NCBI GenBank assembly: GCA_963576785.1
Contig: OY756142.1
Span: 620,001-684,000 of the forward strand
Direction: 5' to 3'
Origin: Chlorophyllum brunneum
Lineage: Eukaryota > Basidiomycota > Agaricomycetes > Agaricales > Agaricaceae
DNA length: 64,000 nucleotides
Made by a program: the position numbers and the translations under genes. How positions within the stretch are numbered: position 1 is the first letter of the stretch; each line of letters starts with the position of its first letter. Of this stretch, positions 15,701-28,800 are shown piece by piece. The notes beneath the pieces are model-generated. The model was not told where the DNA came from. It worked only from the letters and a program-made list of their open reading frames with translations, and ran no database searches.

Positions 15701-18700
15701 TCTTAATCCTGGATCGGTTTGTGGAACAGGCTGCATTGTTGGATAATTTGTGGGTATCAATACCTCATAATGAACCTCATGAAGTGACTTTGTTTTAGCG
15801 GGGAGAGTTGGCACGGATTCCTTAAGCGCTTCGCAGCATCTGTTCAGCACATCACTGGCCAGGAACTTGATATTGACGAAGCCTCCAACCGCGTTTCTTC
15901 GCATCTTGTTGAAGAGGAACTGGAGTCACTGCGTAACAAAGTAGAAGAACTTAGTGACGAGGTACGTCACACCCCCGGCTGTATTGAAAACGAATTTTAT
16001 GCTGCCATAAAGAGAACCCGCCTGCGCGAACAGCTTGATCAACAGCTAGCTGAAATTACCACACTGAAGTCCCTGCCTCTAGGTATTTCAGCTCCGCAAA
16101 AGAAGTCACCCGGAAAGAGTGGTAATGAGGTGAGCTCACTTCTTGTGGTTACCGTACCTCAAATCCTAATGGTACGTAGTCGCAACCCAACTTCCACGGC
16201 GTCGTACAGCGCTTGGTGCAGAAGGAGAAACAGGTACTGCAGCTTCAAACTGAGCTAGACCGTTACAGATCTCAGACTCCTACAGAGGACCGGGAAGCCG
16301 TGAGTGCCACCATATCCATGTCGTAATGCAACTAATAAGCCTATGGCCAATAGGAAGAGCGCGCCAAACGTGAACGCGATCGCGCCAAGTGGAATGCACT
16401 CATGGACGAAATCGCGAAGTTGAAGACTCGGGTACGTGTGATGTATCGTTCATTGAAGAGGTTACACACAAGTTTCACAGGTTGCTGAATTAGAGTCCGA
16501 GGGTGGGATTAAGGACAAGGAAATTCTCTACCTTAAGCGCGCTCTTGAATCAGTCTACACAAGGTTTCTCTCCAGAGAAGAGGCGCGGGAGGCTTCGAAA
16601 GAAGACCAGTTGGATGCTGAAGCGATAGCAAACAAGACCATTGAACGGCTCACGCAGAAGGATGAGCGGATTTCCCAACTTACTAAAGAGATTGTCGATC
16701 TAGAGGCACGACTTGCTGCCAGACCCAAGACAGCGCAAGAGTTCAAAGCTGCGACGTCCCCTCCACCTCCACCTCCTCCAAGATTACCGAAGAAAGCTAC
16801 TACACTTTCTTTCAAAGAGAGTGGAACTGGCAAGCCAGCACCACCGCCTCCACCTCCACCTCCTCCCCTAGTCACTTCCGCTCCCGCACCCGAGCCGTCA
16901 CCTGTATCTCCGTCCGTCGTAGCTCCTCCTCCTCCTCCTCCTCCTCCACCACCACCACCACCACCACCTATAGCTGGAGGTATTCCTCCACCCCCGCCCC
17001 CACCCCCACCACCGCCTCCTCCAATTGCTCCAGGAATCCCGCCCCCTCCACCTCCGCCTCCACCTCCAATGGCACCGGGGATTCGTCCCGCACCCGCTTC
17101 AACCCCCGCTCCCGGACTCAGAGCCCGGAACAAACCTGCGAAGAAGCTCAAACCGTTCTTTTGGAATAAATTGAACAATGCAAACGTCGCCGAGACAGTT
17201 TGGAACGACGTTGGAACAGCCATCAATTTCGATTTCGGGGACTTAGAGGTAACATTTACGTTGGATAACACCACGACTACCTCTTCGCAGATCAGTGTAC
17301 TGTCGACGAAGAAGCAGAACATTACAACTTTGTTGGACATCACCCGAGCCAATAACGTTGGTATGTGACTCATCCTCAGACCCATAAACGATTTCACTGA
17401 TTATTTGTTTAGCTATTATGTTGTCCCGAATCAAGTTGGATTACGCGGAAATACGGAAAGCCCTACTCAACATTGACGATGTCGTCCTCTCTGTAGATGA
17501 TCTGAAGGCTATCAGCAAGCAACTTCCTACGTTCGAGGAGGTACGTAAGGGTATATGCACTTCGTCGGTTTCTTTTTAAATTCCCATCCTACTCCAGGCT
17601 GAGAGACTCCGAGGATTTGGGGACGTTTCAAAACTGTCTAAAGCAGATCAGTACTTCAGCGAGGTACTCAAACAGCTGCTTACTACACTCGACAAAACTA
17701 ATTCTGAGATAGATTATGACAATACCTCGACTTACGGAGCGACTGGAGTGTATACTATATCGCCGCAAACTTGAGCTTGACGTTGAGGACATTAGGCCTG
17801 AACTCAACATTCTGCGTAACGCTTCTCGCGAGCTCAGGTCCTCTGTGAAGTTCAAACAGCTCCTGCAGGTGGGATCAAACCGCTGAGAATTTCCATATAG
17901 TTTGGCTGAGTTTTTTAGATTGTACTAACGCTCGGAAATGTTTTAAATGGCTCTACCTTCCGCGGAGGAGCCCTTGGTTTCCAGTTGGATGCACTTCCCA
18001 AGGTTTGTACTCTTACTTGATACGCTATCGCCCGTCTTACCCTTTCTCTAGTTGAAAGAAACCAAGACTGCTCGGGGAGGGCCAGACTGCCCAACGCTGT
18101 TGCATTATCTCGCTCGAGTAATATTGCGCACTGATGCCTCCCTCGCAACCTTCATCGACGAGATGCCCAACCTAGAAGCCGCTGCGCGAGGTGCGTCGGT
18201 CTAGCGCAATTGACACCCACGTCGCTGAAGCACTTTCAGTGTCTGTACAATCCCTCTTTCAGTCCATAAACCAGTTGACTTCTGGTTTCTCTCGCATGAA
18301 GATCGAAGTGAAGAACCTGAAAGAGCTGCGATCCACAGGAACAGAAGATCGCTTTATTCAGGTTATGGAGGTAAATAAGGCCTCGCCTTAAGGCAGCTTA
18401 TTGGATACTCAACGATCTTCCAGTCTTTCGTTCAAGAGGTTGCACAATCTACACAAGCATTAGCCAATATGAGTACGACCGTAGACAAGGAGCTGAAATC
18501 CTTGCTATCTTATTACGGAGAGAATCCTGAGTCCCCCGAGGCGCCCAAGCCCGAAGACTTCTTTGGACTGGTGGCATCGTTCTCGTCTTCTCTGCAGGTT
18601 AGTTATTCTCGAATTACATTACTCAGTGCCACGATAATGACCCTTATGATCTAGAAATGTACCCTTGAGGTACACGACGCCCAGGCCAGGCAGGTTGCGC

Positions 18701-19040
18701 CTATTCCTAAGATTACACAGGAGCTTGCTCCTTCGGAAGACAGCTCCGAACCAGTGAGTTATGTTTCCTTTTTGTATATTATTGGTACTCAATGTATCAG
18801 CAGACCCTCAAGGGCAATCAGCCAACAACAAATCATGGCCTGAAGCCTCCACCCACACCTACTCAGACGCAAGGTTACGCTGCTGGGAAATCCGTTGGTC
18901 GTGGTGACCTCGACCAGGCAATACGTAGTATGCGTGTCGGGAGGCGGCGGGAGAGGCCAGCACGCCCGCTCAGCAAGATGTTTTATGACGGCGGCAATAA
19001 CACCACCACACGGCCTCCGAGTATATTCTTTACTGACTGA
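12782..19040 (+). CDS. Diaphanous/Bni1-type formin
   Basis: Actin nucleator and processive barbed-end elongator, acting at polarity sites, septa and hyphal tips under Rho GTPase control. Twenty-one exons sum to 5,199 nt (1,732 aa). Order: an N-terminal Ras-association/ubiquitin-like part (about residues 1-190), a Ser-rich linker, GBD/FH3 (GKTPDHKLVKHLISLRVHLS through the armadillo region ending ILRHYGEILQKDM), a coiled coil (ELDIDEASN... to LKTRVAELE), FH1 with six to seven polyproline blocks (about 16,760-17,070), FH2 starting KKLKPFFWNKL with LGNVLNGSTFRGGALGF, and a C-terminal tail with a basic DAD-like stretch (GDLDQAIRSMRVGRRRER). FH1 to FH2 lies in one 880-nt exon (16481-17360). The start at 12782 is the only ATG that opens the conserved N-terminal domain. 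In Agaricomycetes this is usually the single SepA/Bni1 orthologue. Confidence 0.94.
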
Positions 19041-19755
19041 AGGGACTAACACCGGTCTAGCGCCGAACCCACTTCGCATATGATTACTGCTTCATATCAC
19101 CGTTTCGCACATAGGTTTATTTTTGACATGACCGTCACCGCAGTTGTAGAATTCTTCTCACTACCTTATCTATTCTTACCACGACCTCAGTCAGCAGTAA
19201 GCACCATGACCAGTATCCAAAGAGTCAATCAGCCTATACGCCACGACTCCGCCATATGAGATCACCGAAAACCGGGGATTATTTCGTTTTCTCACGGGGA
19301 ACGGGTTCATGACCTGGGCAATGTCTCTCCGCTGCCATGACTTCGAACCCGCGCGAGATGTACACTGCATACTCCTCTGCCTCTTCAGATAGTCCCGAAA
19401 TTAGCACCGACGCCGTTCACAACGACCTCGCAAGCTAATCTGGTTGCCTTGCTCACCCTAAAACCGACCAGATCTATTCAGCCCAGCACTCATCAAAATA
19501 CCGACGATCATGGGCATCTGTGTAATCACCTGCGTTCGGAATTTATAGAAGTAGGGCCCCACCGGCGGCTGAAAGTTAGAGATTTCACCAGCCTTCTGTG
19601 AACGCTCCAATGCCATTGGAGACTGGAAACCCTCTTGGTTCATATGACTAGCCCTCTTCCCATACCCACTTCGAAACCACAAACAAACCGGTTAAAAAGC
19701 GTGCTTCCAAAGGATATACCCTATCTCGATCCTTCGACTAGTCACTGGATTCACT
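19041..19755. other. Intergenic region with one doubtful small ORF
   Basis: About 715 bp between the formin and the oxygenase. The minus strand has a short open frame ending at 19458 with a possible ATG near 19640 (MNQEGFQSPMALERSQ..., with a hydrophobic QMPMIVGILMSAG). It is under 65 codons, is not matched to any family I recognise, and I do not call it a gene. Confidence 0.4.
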
Positions 19756-21384
19756 ATGACTATCCAAACCCAGGTTCCTCCAGTGCCTCATTTTGAGCAC
19801 GCTCCGCCTACCCAGGAAAACTGTATGTTCAATGTGCTACCTCTTACTGTGTCCGCCTTTGACGTAGTGTATTGTTCAAGTGGAATGGGCCAATCTCACC
19901 TCTATTGACTTGTCCGAAGCAAAGACTCATGAAGGTCGCAAGGGCCTTGTCAAAGAAGTCCATGACGCTATAAAGAACGAAGGCTTTCTCTTCGTTACCA
20001 ATCATGGCGCCACTCCTGAGCAGGTCAGTTCCCGTACTCGAAGCCTCTGCACATAAAATAACAATGTTCAGGTTTCCAGGATGTTCGATCTCTCTAACCA
20101 CTCTTTCGAGAGTGTCAGCGAGGAGGAGAAACAGAAATACATGGGTCGTATAAGGGAAGAGGGGACATATCGTGGATACAAGCCTCGTAAATTATGGGTC
20201 AGTGATATAGCCCCAAGGTAAAGAACAAGGCTCATGGTGTTATAGCATATTGCTGGTGGTGTTCGTGATCAAATCGAACAATATAACAGTACGTGCTCTG
20301 TATCCCAAAGGATTAGACTAATTACTCCTACTCACAGTGAACTTCCGAGAAATCCGTGACGGCGATCATCCGGGTCCTCTGAGGCCCTTCTTACCTGAGA
20401 TTGACGCTTTCGTGGAGCAGATCCACACTGACACCATCAATACACTACTTCGGTGAATCCCTCGGTGAATCTAGAGGCTCTTAGGATTACTTATGACGGT
20501 CAGCATCATCGCGATGACTCTGGAATTGGACGAGGAGTATTTCATTCAGATGCACGATCGCTCTGCCGACGCCGAAACATGGCGTGAGTCGTACCTCTAA
20601 CCATTCATCGAAATTTCAACTGAAGACCTTGAACTCAGTACGATTTGTGAAATAGTGAGTGATACTTCGAACTTGCTCTCATTTAGCTTGACCTTATCCT
20701 GTCGGGAAAGTTACCCTCGCCCAGAAGAAGACGAGAATATTTCTGGTGGCATCTGGATGAAAGGACACACAGGTGAACATAAATCCTATTTGACCTCAAG
20801 TCTTGCTTATCTAAATGCCTCGCTTGTGCCTAGATTTCATGACGTTGACCTTGTTGTTCAGTCAGCCCGTCTCAGCCCTTCAGATCCTCACTAGAGATGG
20901 ACAATGGAAATGGGTTAAACACGTTGAGAATGGAGTGGTAAGGAACTCTCTCAATTGCCGCAGGACCTGGACTAATGATAACGTAGCTCGTGAATATAGG
21001 GGAGGCCCTTGAGTTCCTGACAGGGGGGTATTACAAGCCGACGATACATAGGTATGGCGTCAATGAATATCTTTGGACATCTACTTATCTGGCATTAGAG
21101 TACGCCTGCCACCCGTGGACCAACAGAATAGGACACGTGTTGGACTCCTATACTTTTCTAGTACCCATGAAGACATTATATACAAGCCCATCACGGAGAG
21201 CCCTCTTTTACAGAGGGTAGGCACCTCCGAATCCCGCGTGCTGGACGGCAAATACCCTACTGCTGGTGAATATGGCAGGGCTAGAATCACGGCCTACGGT
21301 GGCCTGCAACCTATTAAACCAGATATCAAGAAGGGTGTAGATGAAGAAGTCGTGGGCGGGGTCTTACTTCGGCACTACAACTAA
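19756..21384 (+). CDS. 2-oxoglutarate/Fe(II)-dependent oxygenase (IPNS-like)
   Basis: Non-heme iron dioxygenase of the isopenicillin-N-synthase-like superfamily; substrate unknown. Eleven exons (19756-19822, 19881-20023, 20072-20197, 20246-20288, 20338-20452, 20477-20583, 20639-20654, 20711-20772, 20834-20937, 20987-21051, 21099-21384) sum to 1,134 nt (377 aa). The DIOX_N part includes EGFLFVTNHG. The Fe ligands are His and Asp in KGHTDFMTLTLLF and His in KPTIHRV; the 2OG-binding region is NRTRVGLLYF, a variant of the usual RxS. The Asp ligand codon spans an intron (20772/20834). Exon 7 is just 16 nt. The intron between 20452 and 20477 is only 24 nt in my model, so that junction is doubtful and needs cDNA. 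It is adjacent to two oxidoreductase genes, so a small metabolic cluster is possible but unproven. Confidence 0.82.
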
Positions 21385-21595
21385 CGATTGAACGTAAAGA
21401 AAGGTACCAGTCTACATCCATGTTTCCCCTGTCCATGGATATCTGAATACACAGATACTCATGAGGTTTAATACTGAGTCAAGGTGACCTGGCACTAGTA
21501 GAAATTGCGGCTGGCCTCAAAGATTATCCTAACGGAGGATACGAAGTATACAATCATTTCAACGAGCCTAATCCTCAACATCATCGCGTACTTGA

Positions 21596-23184
21596 TCAAG
21601 CTACTTTTATGACCACTTTTCCAACGTGCTTCGCCGATTCTAGATATTCATATGCTTCCAGAGCCTGTTCGAAGGAAAAAACTTTATCAACAATGGGCTT
21701 GGTCTTAGTGGGGTTGGCTGCAATAAGGCGATTCATGTCTTTGAACCTATGGGAGTGTGGTTTACTTTTGGACTATGATTCGAGTTGCTTCTGCTTACTG
21801 AGCCACGGAACCGATTAGAATTCCTCGCAGGGCAACAGCTTTGGTTATGGTTGTGCCAATGATATTAGTGTCATCGCTCTGATCCTGTAATGTATTGAGA
21901 GTAAGACTGAAAGTCGTATCTGATCGAGGAAACTAACCTTAGAGACAAAACCGATTATATACAACTGGCCCGCAACTCGGACTGCATTCAGACTCCGGGG
22001 TAAGGTACCTTTCCCGCCCACCTAAAGTTTACTGTTTGAGAACTCGAGGATGGTCCAAGGGTCCGCGAAAAAAACGAGCCTCGATGACATGATCGACTCC
22101 AACACCGTTTGTCTATAGTAGTCCATTGAGCACACATCACAGGCTTGTTACATTTCATGAACGTACGATTTTCAGGACCTCTTCGTCCCAATTTGGGACC
22201 TTGGAGTAGTTGATGAGATGTTGGGCGCCGAGTCTGGCGGCGGTCTTCAACTTTTCGTCGGACGAGGAAGTTACAATGACAGTAGCCCCAGCCGCTACGG
22301 CAAACTGAAGAGCGAAACTACGATACATCATTTAGAGTGGGCATCAACAGAGTAATGGCGGTGAGATACGCACATGGATACACCCCCGGTCCCAAGAACC
22401 AGAACAGTGTCACCAGCCTTGAGGGGTACCGGTCCATTCAAAGCACTATAAGCCGTCAGTGCAGCGCATCTGAAATAGAAGGCTCAAACAATCTCGCTTT
22501 CTGTTGACCATTGGCGTCACCTACGGTAGTGTAGAGGCCTCCTCATAGCTGAGATGTTCAGGAAATTTGACGAGCGACTATACTCGCATAGGTCAGTTCG
22601 AGACCAAACGGCCAAGGCTCGGCACGCACGTGAGCTGGGAAGGTACGGTATTGCGTTAAGACACCATGAGATTGTCCACCCATCGAGGTTAGTATAATGG
22701 GTGCAGTCGTATCCCCGTAAAGATGATCCGTAGAAAAATTGGCGCAGACCCGATCACCAACTTTCCAACCTTGGATGCCTTCCCCGAGAGCAATGACCTC
22801 ACCAGCCATGTCAGAGCATGGAACGAGCTGGTCGACGATTTTACTACGAAAAGTATCCTCAATCAGGTTCTCCAACTTCAGAGATATCTACCCACCCACG
22901 AGCGTAGACACCTCTGGCAACTGAAAGGTCGCGGTACTGCAAAGTGAATCGTACAGAAACGTGTTTACACCATCTCTTCTTACTTACCTGGAGGGAAACG
23001 GCGTGAACCTTTACAAGAACCTCGTGTGGCTTGGGAGGATTAACTGGCTTTTCCTTGACCTCGAGGTTCTTGTATGAACCAAGCTGACAATTAGGAGCTT
23101 AAGGATATGTTCGTTTGGCGAAGGAATGTGTCGACATGCCTTTGGGAACTGATATTGACGAGTAGTTGTGGGCAATGATATCAT
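21596..23184 (-). CDS. Zinc-type/MDR alcohol dehydrogenase-like oxidoreductase, copy 1
   Basis: NAD(P)-dependent medium-chain dehydrogenase/reductase of the zinc-type alcohol dehydrogenase-like (quinone oxidoreductase) group; cytosolic, substrate unknown. It starts MISLPTTTRQYQFPK at 23184 and ends FSFEQALEAYEYLESAKHVGKVVIKVA. GroES part: LVPCSDMAGEVIALGEG and WKVGDRVCANF. Nucleotide-binding fold: VLVLGTGGVS, followed by ATVIVTSSSDEKL. The middle carries LINYSKVPNWDEEVLK and GTLPRSLNAVRVAGQLYIIGFVSK. About eight introns. The intron at 22079-22022 appears to have a GC donor (GAG|GCTCGT), whereas the paralogue at 23585-25162 has GT at the same place. This is either a tolerated change or an early step of decay. 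Otherwise I find no break. Confidence 0.82.
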
Positions 23185-23584
23185 GGCGTGGTTGTCGACT
23201 CTCTTCAACAGTGGGTTGGATGCCTAATCGTGAATCATAGACATATATAGCCTCGAATTACTGAGCTGAGTAAGCCCGTTGGGATGGCTGACAACCAACG
23301 GCCATAGACAATTGCTCAGCCGTGTCGTCATGTGTGAAGGATTTCAGTTCTAAGAAAAGGATCGAATCCTCCAGCGTCATAGATAAGTTGTGTGCGGGGG
23401 ATTAGGGAATTGGTTCCCAAGGTCGGGTCAATTTTCAGCTTGGTAGGTGATTTGTGCAATGCTCCATGCTTCAAGGGTGCAATCACAAGAAGTCTAAATT
23501 GTGGCAAGGGCGGAAACCCAAAATCGAGAAGCTCTGTATGCTAACGCTCGAACTAGGCGAGCGAAATGTAGTATTTGCTGGCAG

Positions 23585-25162
23585 TTAAGCCACCTTAATC
23601 ACGATTTTCCCGACATGTTGCTGGGATTCGAGGTAGGAAAAGCCACTAATGACCTCATCAAAGGTGAAGACCTTGTCAATGACAGGCTTTGTCTTCTCCG
23701 GATTCGCAATGATAAGCCTGATCATCTCCTTGAACCTAGGATCAACGTATCAATCTCACTCGTTCACTTGGACGAGAATTTTAGAACACCCACTGCTCCA
23801 CAGACCCAATCTGAATTCCCCGGAGGAGGATGCCTTTCCTAATGGTTCGACCAACAATATTGATATTACTTGAACCCTATAAACTAGATCAGAAACTCAC
23901 GAACTCGACAAACGCGTATTTCGTACCTTAGAAACAAAGCCAATGACATGTACATATCCCGCCATCCGAACAGCATTGATACTTCGGCCGAGGGTACCAT
24001 CTCCGCCCACCTGTAGCCAGAGTGACACCGTGATAAGATAACAAGGTAGACAAGGCGCAAACCTCGAGCACGTGGTCAACGCCAACCCCGTTCGTCTGTG
24101 TGTCAAGTTAACCGAGTGTTCGTAATTATGCCGAAAATGTGCACGGACTATTTTCAAGACTTCTTCGTCCCATTCTGGGTTTTTCTTGTAGTTGATTACA
24201 TGTTGAGCACCAAGCTTCGATGCAATTTTCAGCTTCTCATCCGAGGATGAGGTAGCAATCACAATGGCGCCGGATGCGACTGCGAACTGAAGACCGAAAC
24301 TGGATATTCTAACATGAGGGGTGTTTCCCCAGAGCGAACGGGGAGCACAAACACCGATACTCCGCCAGTCCCAAGAACCAGGACGTAGTCGCCAGCTTTG
24401 ATGCGTCTTGGACCGTTAAGCGCATTGTACGCTGTCAGAGCGGCACATCTAAAGTTACATCAGTTTCCATCATATACACCAAGGAATGGCCATACGGCAA
24501 AGTCGACGCTTCTTCATAACTCCAGAAGTCAGGGAATTTGACGAGAGACTATGGGTGTATATCGAATCAGAGAAATATTTCCCTGTGTCGCAATAGGTAC
24601 ACATACGTGAGTACGGAAAGTGCGATATTGGGTCAGGACGCCATGGGTCTGGCCTCCCATCGAAGACTGCTGGATAGCAAAATTCGAATCTCCAAAAACG
24701 TGATCGGCAACGAAATTAGCGCAGACACGATCACCAACTTTCCAATCTGTGACACCGTCACCTAGCGCGATGATTTCCCCTGCCATATCTGAGCATGGGA
24801 CCAAGTTATCCGGGGTGCTGTTGGGCTTAGCTTGATTCGGTACAGTAGGTCGAAAAAATCGGAACTTACTTAGCATTGCCGGAATAGAAACCGCCCGCTA
24901 CAACCAGGTCACGATACTGTACCGGGTATATTGTCAATTGAGATCTGATTTCTCCTCCGCTGGGAAATTTACATTAAGAGCAACGGCGTGAACTTTGACC
25001 AGCACTTCGTGCGGCTTAGGAGGGTTAACTGGTTTATCATTCGCAACTAGATTCTTGTAGGAACCAATCTATAGGTGTTTTCAGAATGTGGCCGGTTAAC
25101 AGGTGGATATGCAAACATACCGTGGGGAGAGAATACTCGCGTGTAGTCTGGGGTAATGACAT
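23585..25162 (-). CDS. Zinc-type/MDR alcohol dehydrogenase-like oxidoreductase, copy 2
   Basis: Tandem paralogue of the gene at 21596-23184, in the same orientation and about 400 bp away. It starts MSLPQTTREYSLPT at 25162. GroES-like half: NLVPCSDMAGEIIALGDG, WKVGDRVCANFVADHVFGD. Rossmann half: YVLVLGTGGVSVFALQFAVA, ATSSSDEKLKIASKLGAQHV. It continues with NGVGVDHVLEVGGDGTLGRS and GYVHVIGFVSK and ends FTFDEVISGFSYLESQQHVG plus KIVIKVA. It matches copy 1 block by block with matching intron positions, so the two come from a local duplication. All donors I checked are GT, including the site where copy 1 has GC. NAD(P)H-dependent reduction of an activated alkene or quinone is a reasonable guess from family; no substrate can be inferred. 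Confidence 0.86.
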
Positions 25163-25884
25163 GATGCCAACGGTCTTTAACGCCCCCCAGGATATGATCA
25201 AAATAACATGTGCGCATATATAGTCGTCAGAACACGAGCTGAGTAAGCCGCTCGCCTCGAGAGAGAAGAGGTACGAGCACTGTAAACGATCAACCCCGGG
25301 TCACTGACGTGAGAGCATTGAGAAGCGGATGATGATCAGGCGGCCAGCTTTTCATCGATAGGCATTACTCCCGTCAAATGGGTAATGCGTAGCCCCGGTG
25401 GGGGTACGTTGTTCGAAAACAAGACAGGTGATGCATGGTCAAGGTTGGGTATGGTCGAAAGGCCGCTAGATTCCGCCGGTGTTCTTGGACCCACCTTCAG
25501 GCTCGTTAATGACTTCTGCTTTTCGACGAATTTAGATGACAGTGAGGGGTCAAGTCACTCCGAGGTTTTGGCTAGCGAGATTGAAGCTGGAGCTCAGTCC
25601 AAATGACGGTGGTGGTAGTGAGCAATGACGATGTAGATGTCATCCTCTTAGGAGTTGTGATGAGCTATTTGTTCCACCTGAAAGGCAGATCGCAATAAAA
25701 TTACAGTTCTTGCGTTACGTATCAAAATGCTATGTGCAAAATAAGCCCATGAGAACGAAGTCCGTGTATGTATCCTGAGCCGACGGAGGACCCCTGTAAG
25801 CCAACACCGGACCCCCAGGATTCTTTAAGCACCCAGAGTATCGACGAAGGGGATAAGATACTTGGCACCGAGGGCCTCAGGTGC
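25163..25884. other. Intergenic region
   Basis: About 720 bp holding the promoter of the MDR copy 2 gene and the 3' end of lipin. A 73-codon plus-strand open frame (25385-25606) shows no recognisable protein; nothing else is seen. Confidence 0.5.
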
Positions 25885-28800
25885 TCACAAGAAAGGTATC
25901 TTCTTCATCTCCGTAGCAGCCAACAAATCCTCGTCGATCGCCATCTCTTCATCCACCTCTTCTTCGTATGGTTCGTCATCATCGTACTCCTCATCTCCAT
26001 CATCCTCGTACTCCTCTCCATCAACACGCTCCCCACTCTCCCAATGCGCATCATCGTCGTCATCATCATCCAGTCCAAAATGAATTTCATCCAAACTCCC
26101 AGGCATGCTCGTCATACTCCTCCTCCTGAACTTTCGTCCTGTATTTTGCGGTCCATCTACATCAGTTTCTGAATCCGAATCCAATGCATATGATGACCTG
26201 GACGTTGAGCTTGGGCTCACACTCCGTCTCAAACCGCTAACCAGCCTCTCAAAGGACGATGCTTGACGCAAGTGCGAATCAAGATTTGAGTCGGCACTGA
26301 GACCGTTATTAGTATTGACATCGTTAGTGAGCTCGTTTGGAGGACTGGTGAGGCTATTCGCGCGGGAGCCCGTGAGCCTAAAGTTTCGCAACTTGGCAAG
26401 AGTACCCTGATTCGAAGTATCCGAGCGAGCACTCAGCGTTGGCGAAGGTGGTGTCAATTCAGGCAGCGGACACTCTGGAAGGGGTATCTTCCAGTAATTG
26501 AAGTCCGTATATTCGGGTGTCCATTTCTTATGAATAGGAGGGAACATTTGATCGACGAGGTCAGTCATATGGATATATCTAGGAATCGGGTGGCTTCAGC
26601 ATTGTGGGAATGACAAAAGAGAGAGCGAGCGTACGATGACTTGTACCCAGCCAGCTCCAACAATTCCATCTTCACCTCACCTGCCGAATCAATGGTGAAG
26701 ATTCTTGCACTAGGTACGTTGACACTCCGATATGACAATGCATCTGTGATCCTGTTCCCAAAGCCAGCATAGAAAGGATTCTTCGCATGTTCTCCGAACA
26801 ATCTCTGTATATCGCGCAAGCAAGCCATCTTGAAGAGCTCTGGTTTGCGCATAATAACCTCCCTGAATCCCGGCTATTAGCCGCCAGTTTTCTGAGTTCG
26901 AGTGCATACCTATGTAGTGAAGCCATAAGTCGGTCGGGACTCATAATCACAGGCCCTTCAGGGAGCTGATAATCATTCTGCTTGATACCCTTCAGATACC
27001 CTCTCGTTGCGTCCGCCTGCCCAATAGCACGTGAAGTGAGATACATAATTTTGTATCCATTCCTCACAATGTCAGTGTAGAGTTTAGCTACACCGACATG
27101 TGTCCAGTCGCGCCCGATCATAGCGAATACGTGTCCAAGACCATCCGACCTACAATAGTATTAGTATATGTGGGCGAGTGAAGTAATGCACACATACTTT
27201 GTGATCGTGCCATCAATATCGGAGATGACAACATGATCGGTATGTTCCCAGACGAATATACGCGCAGTACAAGCAATAACGCCAGAAGATATGGAAAATG
27301 TGATTGTGTTTGCCCCGGGTTTGAGATCAAGTACTTTCTGGAAATCGCCTGTTCAGTATAAATGTGGGGCGCAAATATCGAAGAGGACATACGAGCTGAT
27401 CAGATGTCAACCTCAGCGTCTTCGCAAACCTCCTTGGTGGTCGTGGCCGCTGTTCCACGGCGGGAACCTGCGCATGCTTTGGGGTTTCTTCAACCAATGT
27501 GGTCTCACTCGGTATAGACGGAAACGGCGGGACAATCTCTCGCTTCACCACCCCCTGCTCAGCCAACTTTTTCAAAGTTTCCTTGTCCAAAACGAACGGC
27601 GGAATCTGAGTCTTCGCTGTTCCCTGAACCAACACCACATCATCAGCTACCATATCACCGAACAAGCTAAAACCTGGACGCACTGCACCAGTAGGTGGGG
27701 GCTCACTCGCAGCAGGTCTAAGAACGGGACGTTCCCCAAGAGGAGGTGAAGATAGTCCAGCACCTGTATCTCGATTTCTAGTCCGACTCCACCATTGTAC
27801 CCAGGACAGCGACCCAGGTTTCTTTCCTCCTATCGCCACATCTTCCAGTCTCTCCGTCTCTATCCTCGCCTTCTGCTCTGGCGTTGGAGGTTCGGATTTC
27901 GAGCGCCCATGACGCATTTCGTTGACTGATGCTTCACCCTCGGACTGTATTCCTTCTAGTTGATCATTCAACGTATTCGTCCGCCATGATGACAAGGCAT
28001 CGAACAGTGAAGGATTGTCCCGTAACCTTAAATACTGTCTATCCACCCATTTGATTACGAGTGTTGGGTTTGTGCATAAGCCGTCATCCTGCATGAACCT
28101 GGAAAACGTGAGTTTTCCTTCTTCGAATCGTTTGGAGAAATCTTCAAAGTCTGCAAACCACGACTGGTTGGCATCGTCTTTTCCCTTCCCCTTCCCAGCT
28201 GGGCACGACTTTAATGATTCCTGCGCAACCAAACTTAACTCGAAGTCCAAGAATTTATGGTCAGCAGTCAGGAGGAAGGTGGTATCATCTCCAACTTTCG
28301 CAGAAAGCCTCCCACGAGTATCAGCCAATGTGTCTTCGTCCGAAGCCTCCTTTGGTGCGAGATTGCCGAACTGTCTCGCTTTGGCTTTCCACCCTTCCGC
28401 CCTCCCACCTCTCCCAAACGTCGTCTTCATCGGAGAAGGCGTAGGAAACGCACCCCATTCCCAGGAGTACTCCTGTACCCCAGGCGACGAGGGTAGCTGA
28501 GACTGGAGGTTCAACCCAGGAGTGGATTTGATTCTGGAACCAGACGATGTGTCTTGAGTACTGTTGTTTACGAATTCCGAGTCCGTAGGCGGGCGTATGT
28601 GATCGTCGAGGTCAGGAGGGGGCTCTGAGGTAGCACGTAGTCTGTGATGGTTCGAGGAGTTTGGAAGCCTATTGGTTTCAGATTCGGAATCAGTGTCGGA
28701 AGGCGAAGAGTTATTGGTGGAGTGGATTGCGGATTGGATTTCTGGGCGTGGTGATGTCGAAGTCGGGGTTCGAGGAGCTGTTATCGTAAAAATCCATGTG

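Noticed and set aside
16555..17397. 280-codon minus-strand ORF rich in glycine.
   Set aside because: It is the antisense of the formin polyproline FH1 region.
25768..26172. 134-codon plus-strand ORF with Ser-rich and hydrophobic stretches.
   Set aside because: It is the antisense of the acidic lipin C-terminus, where the minus strand matches the family.
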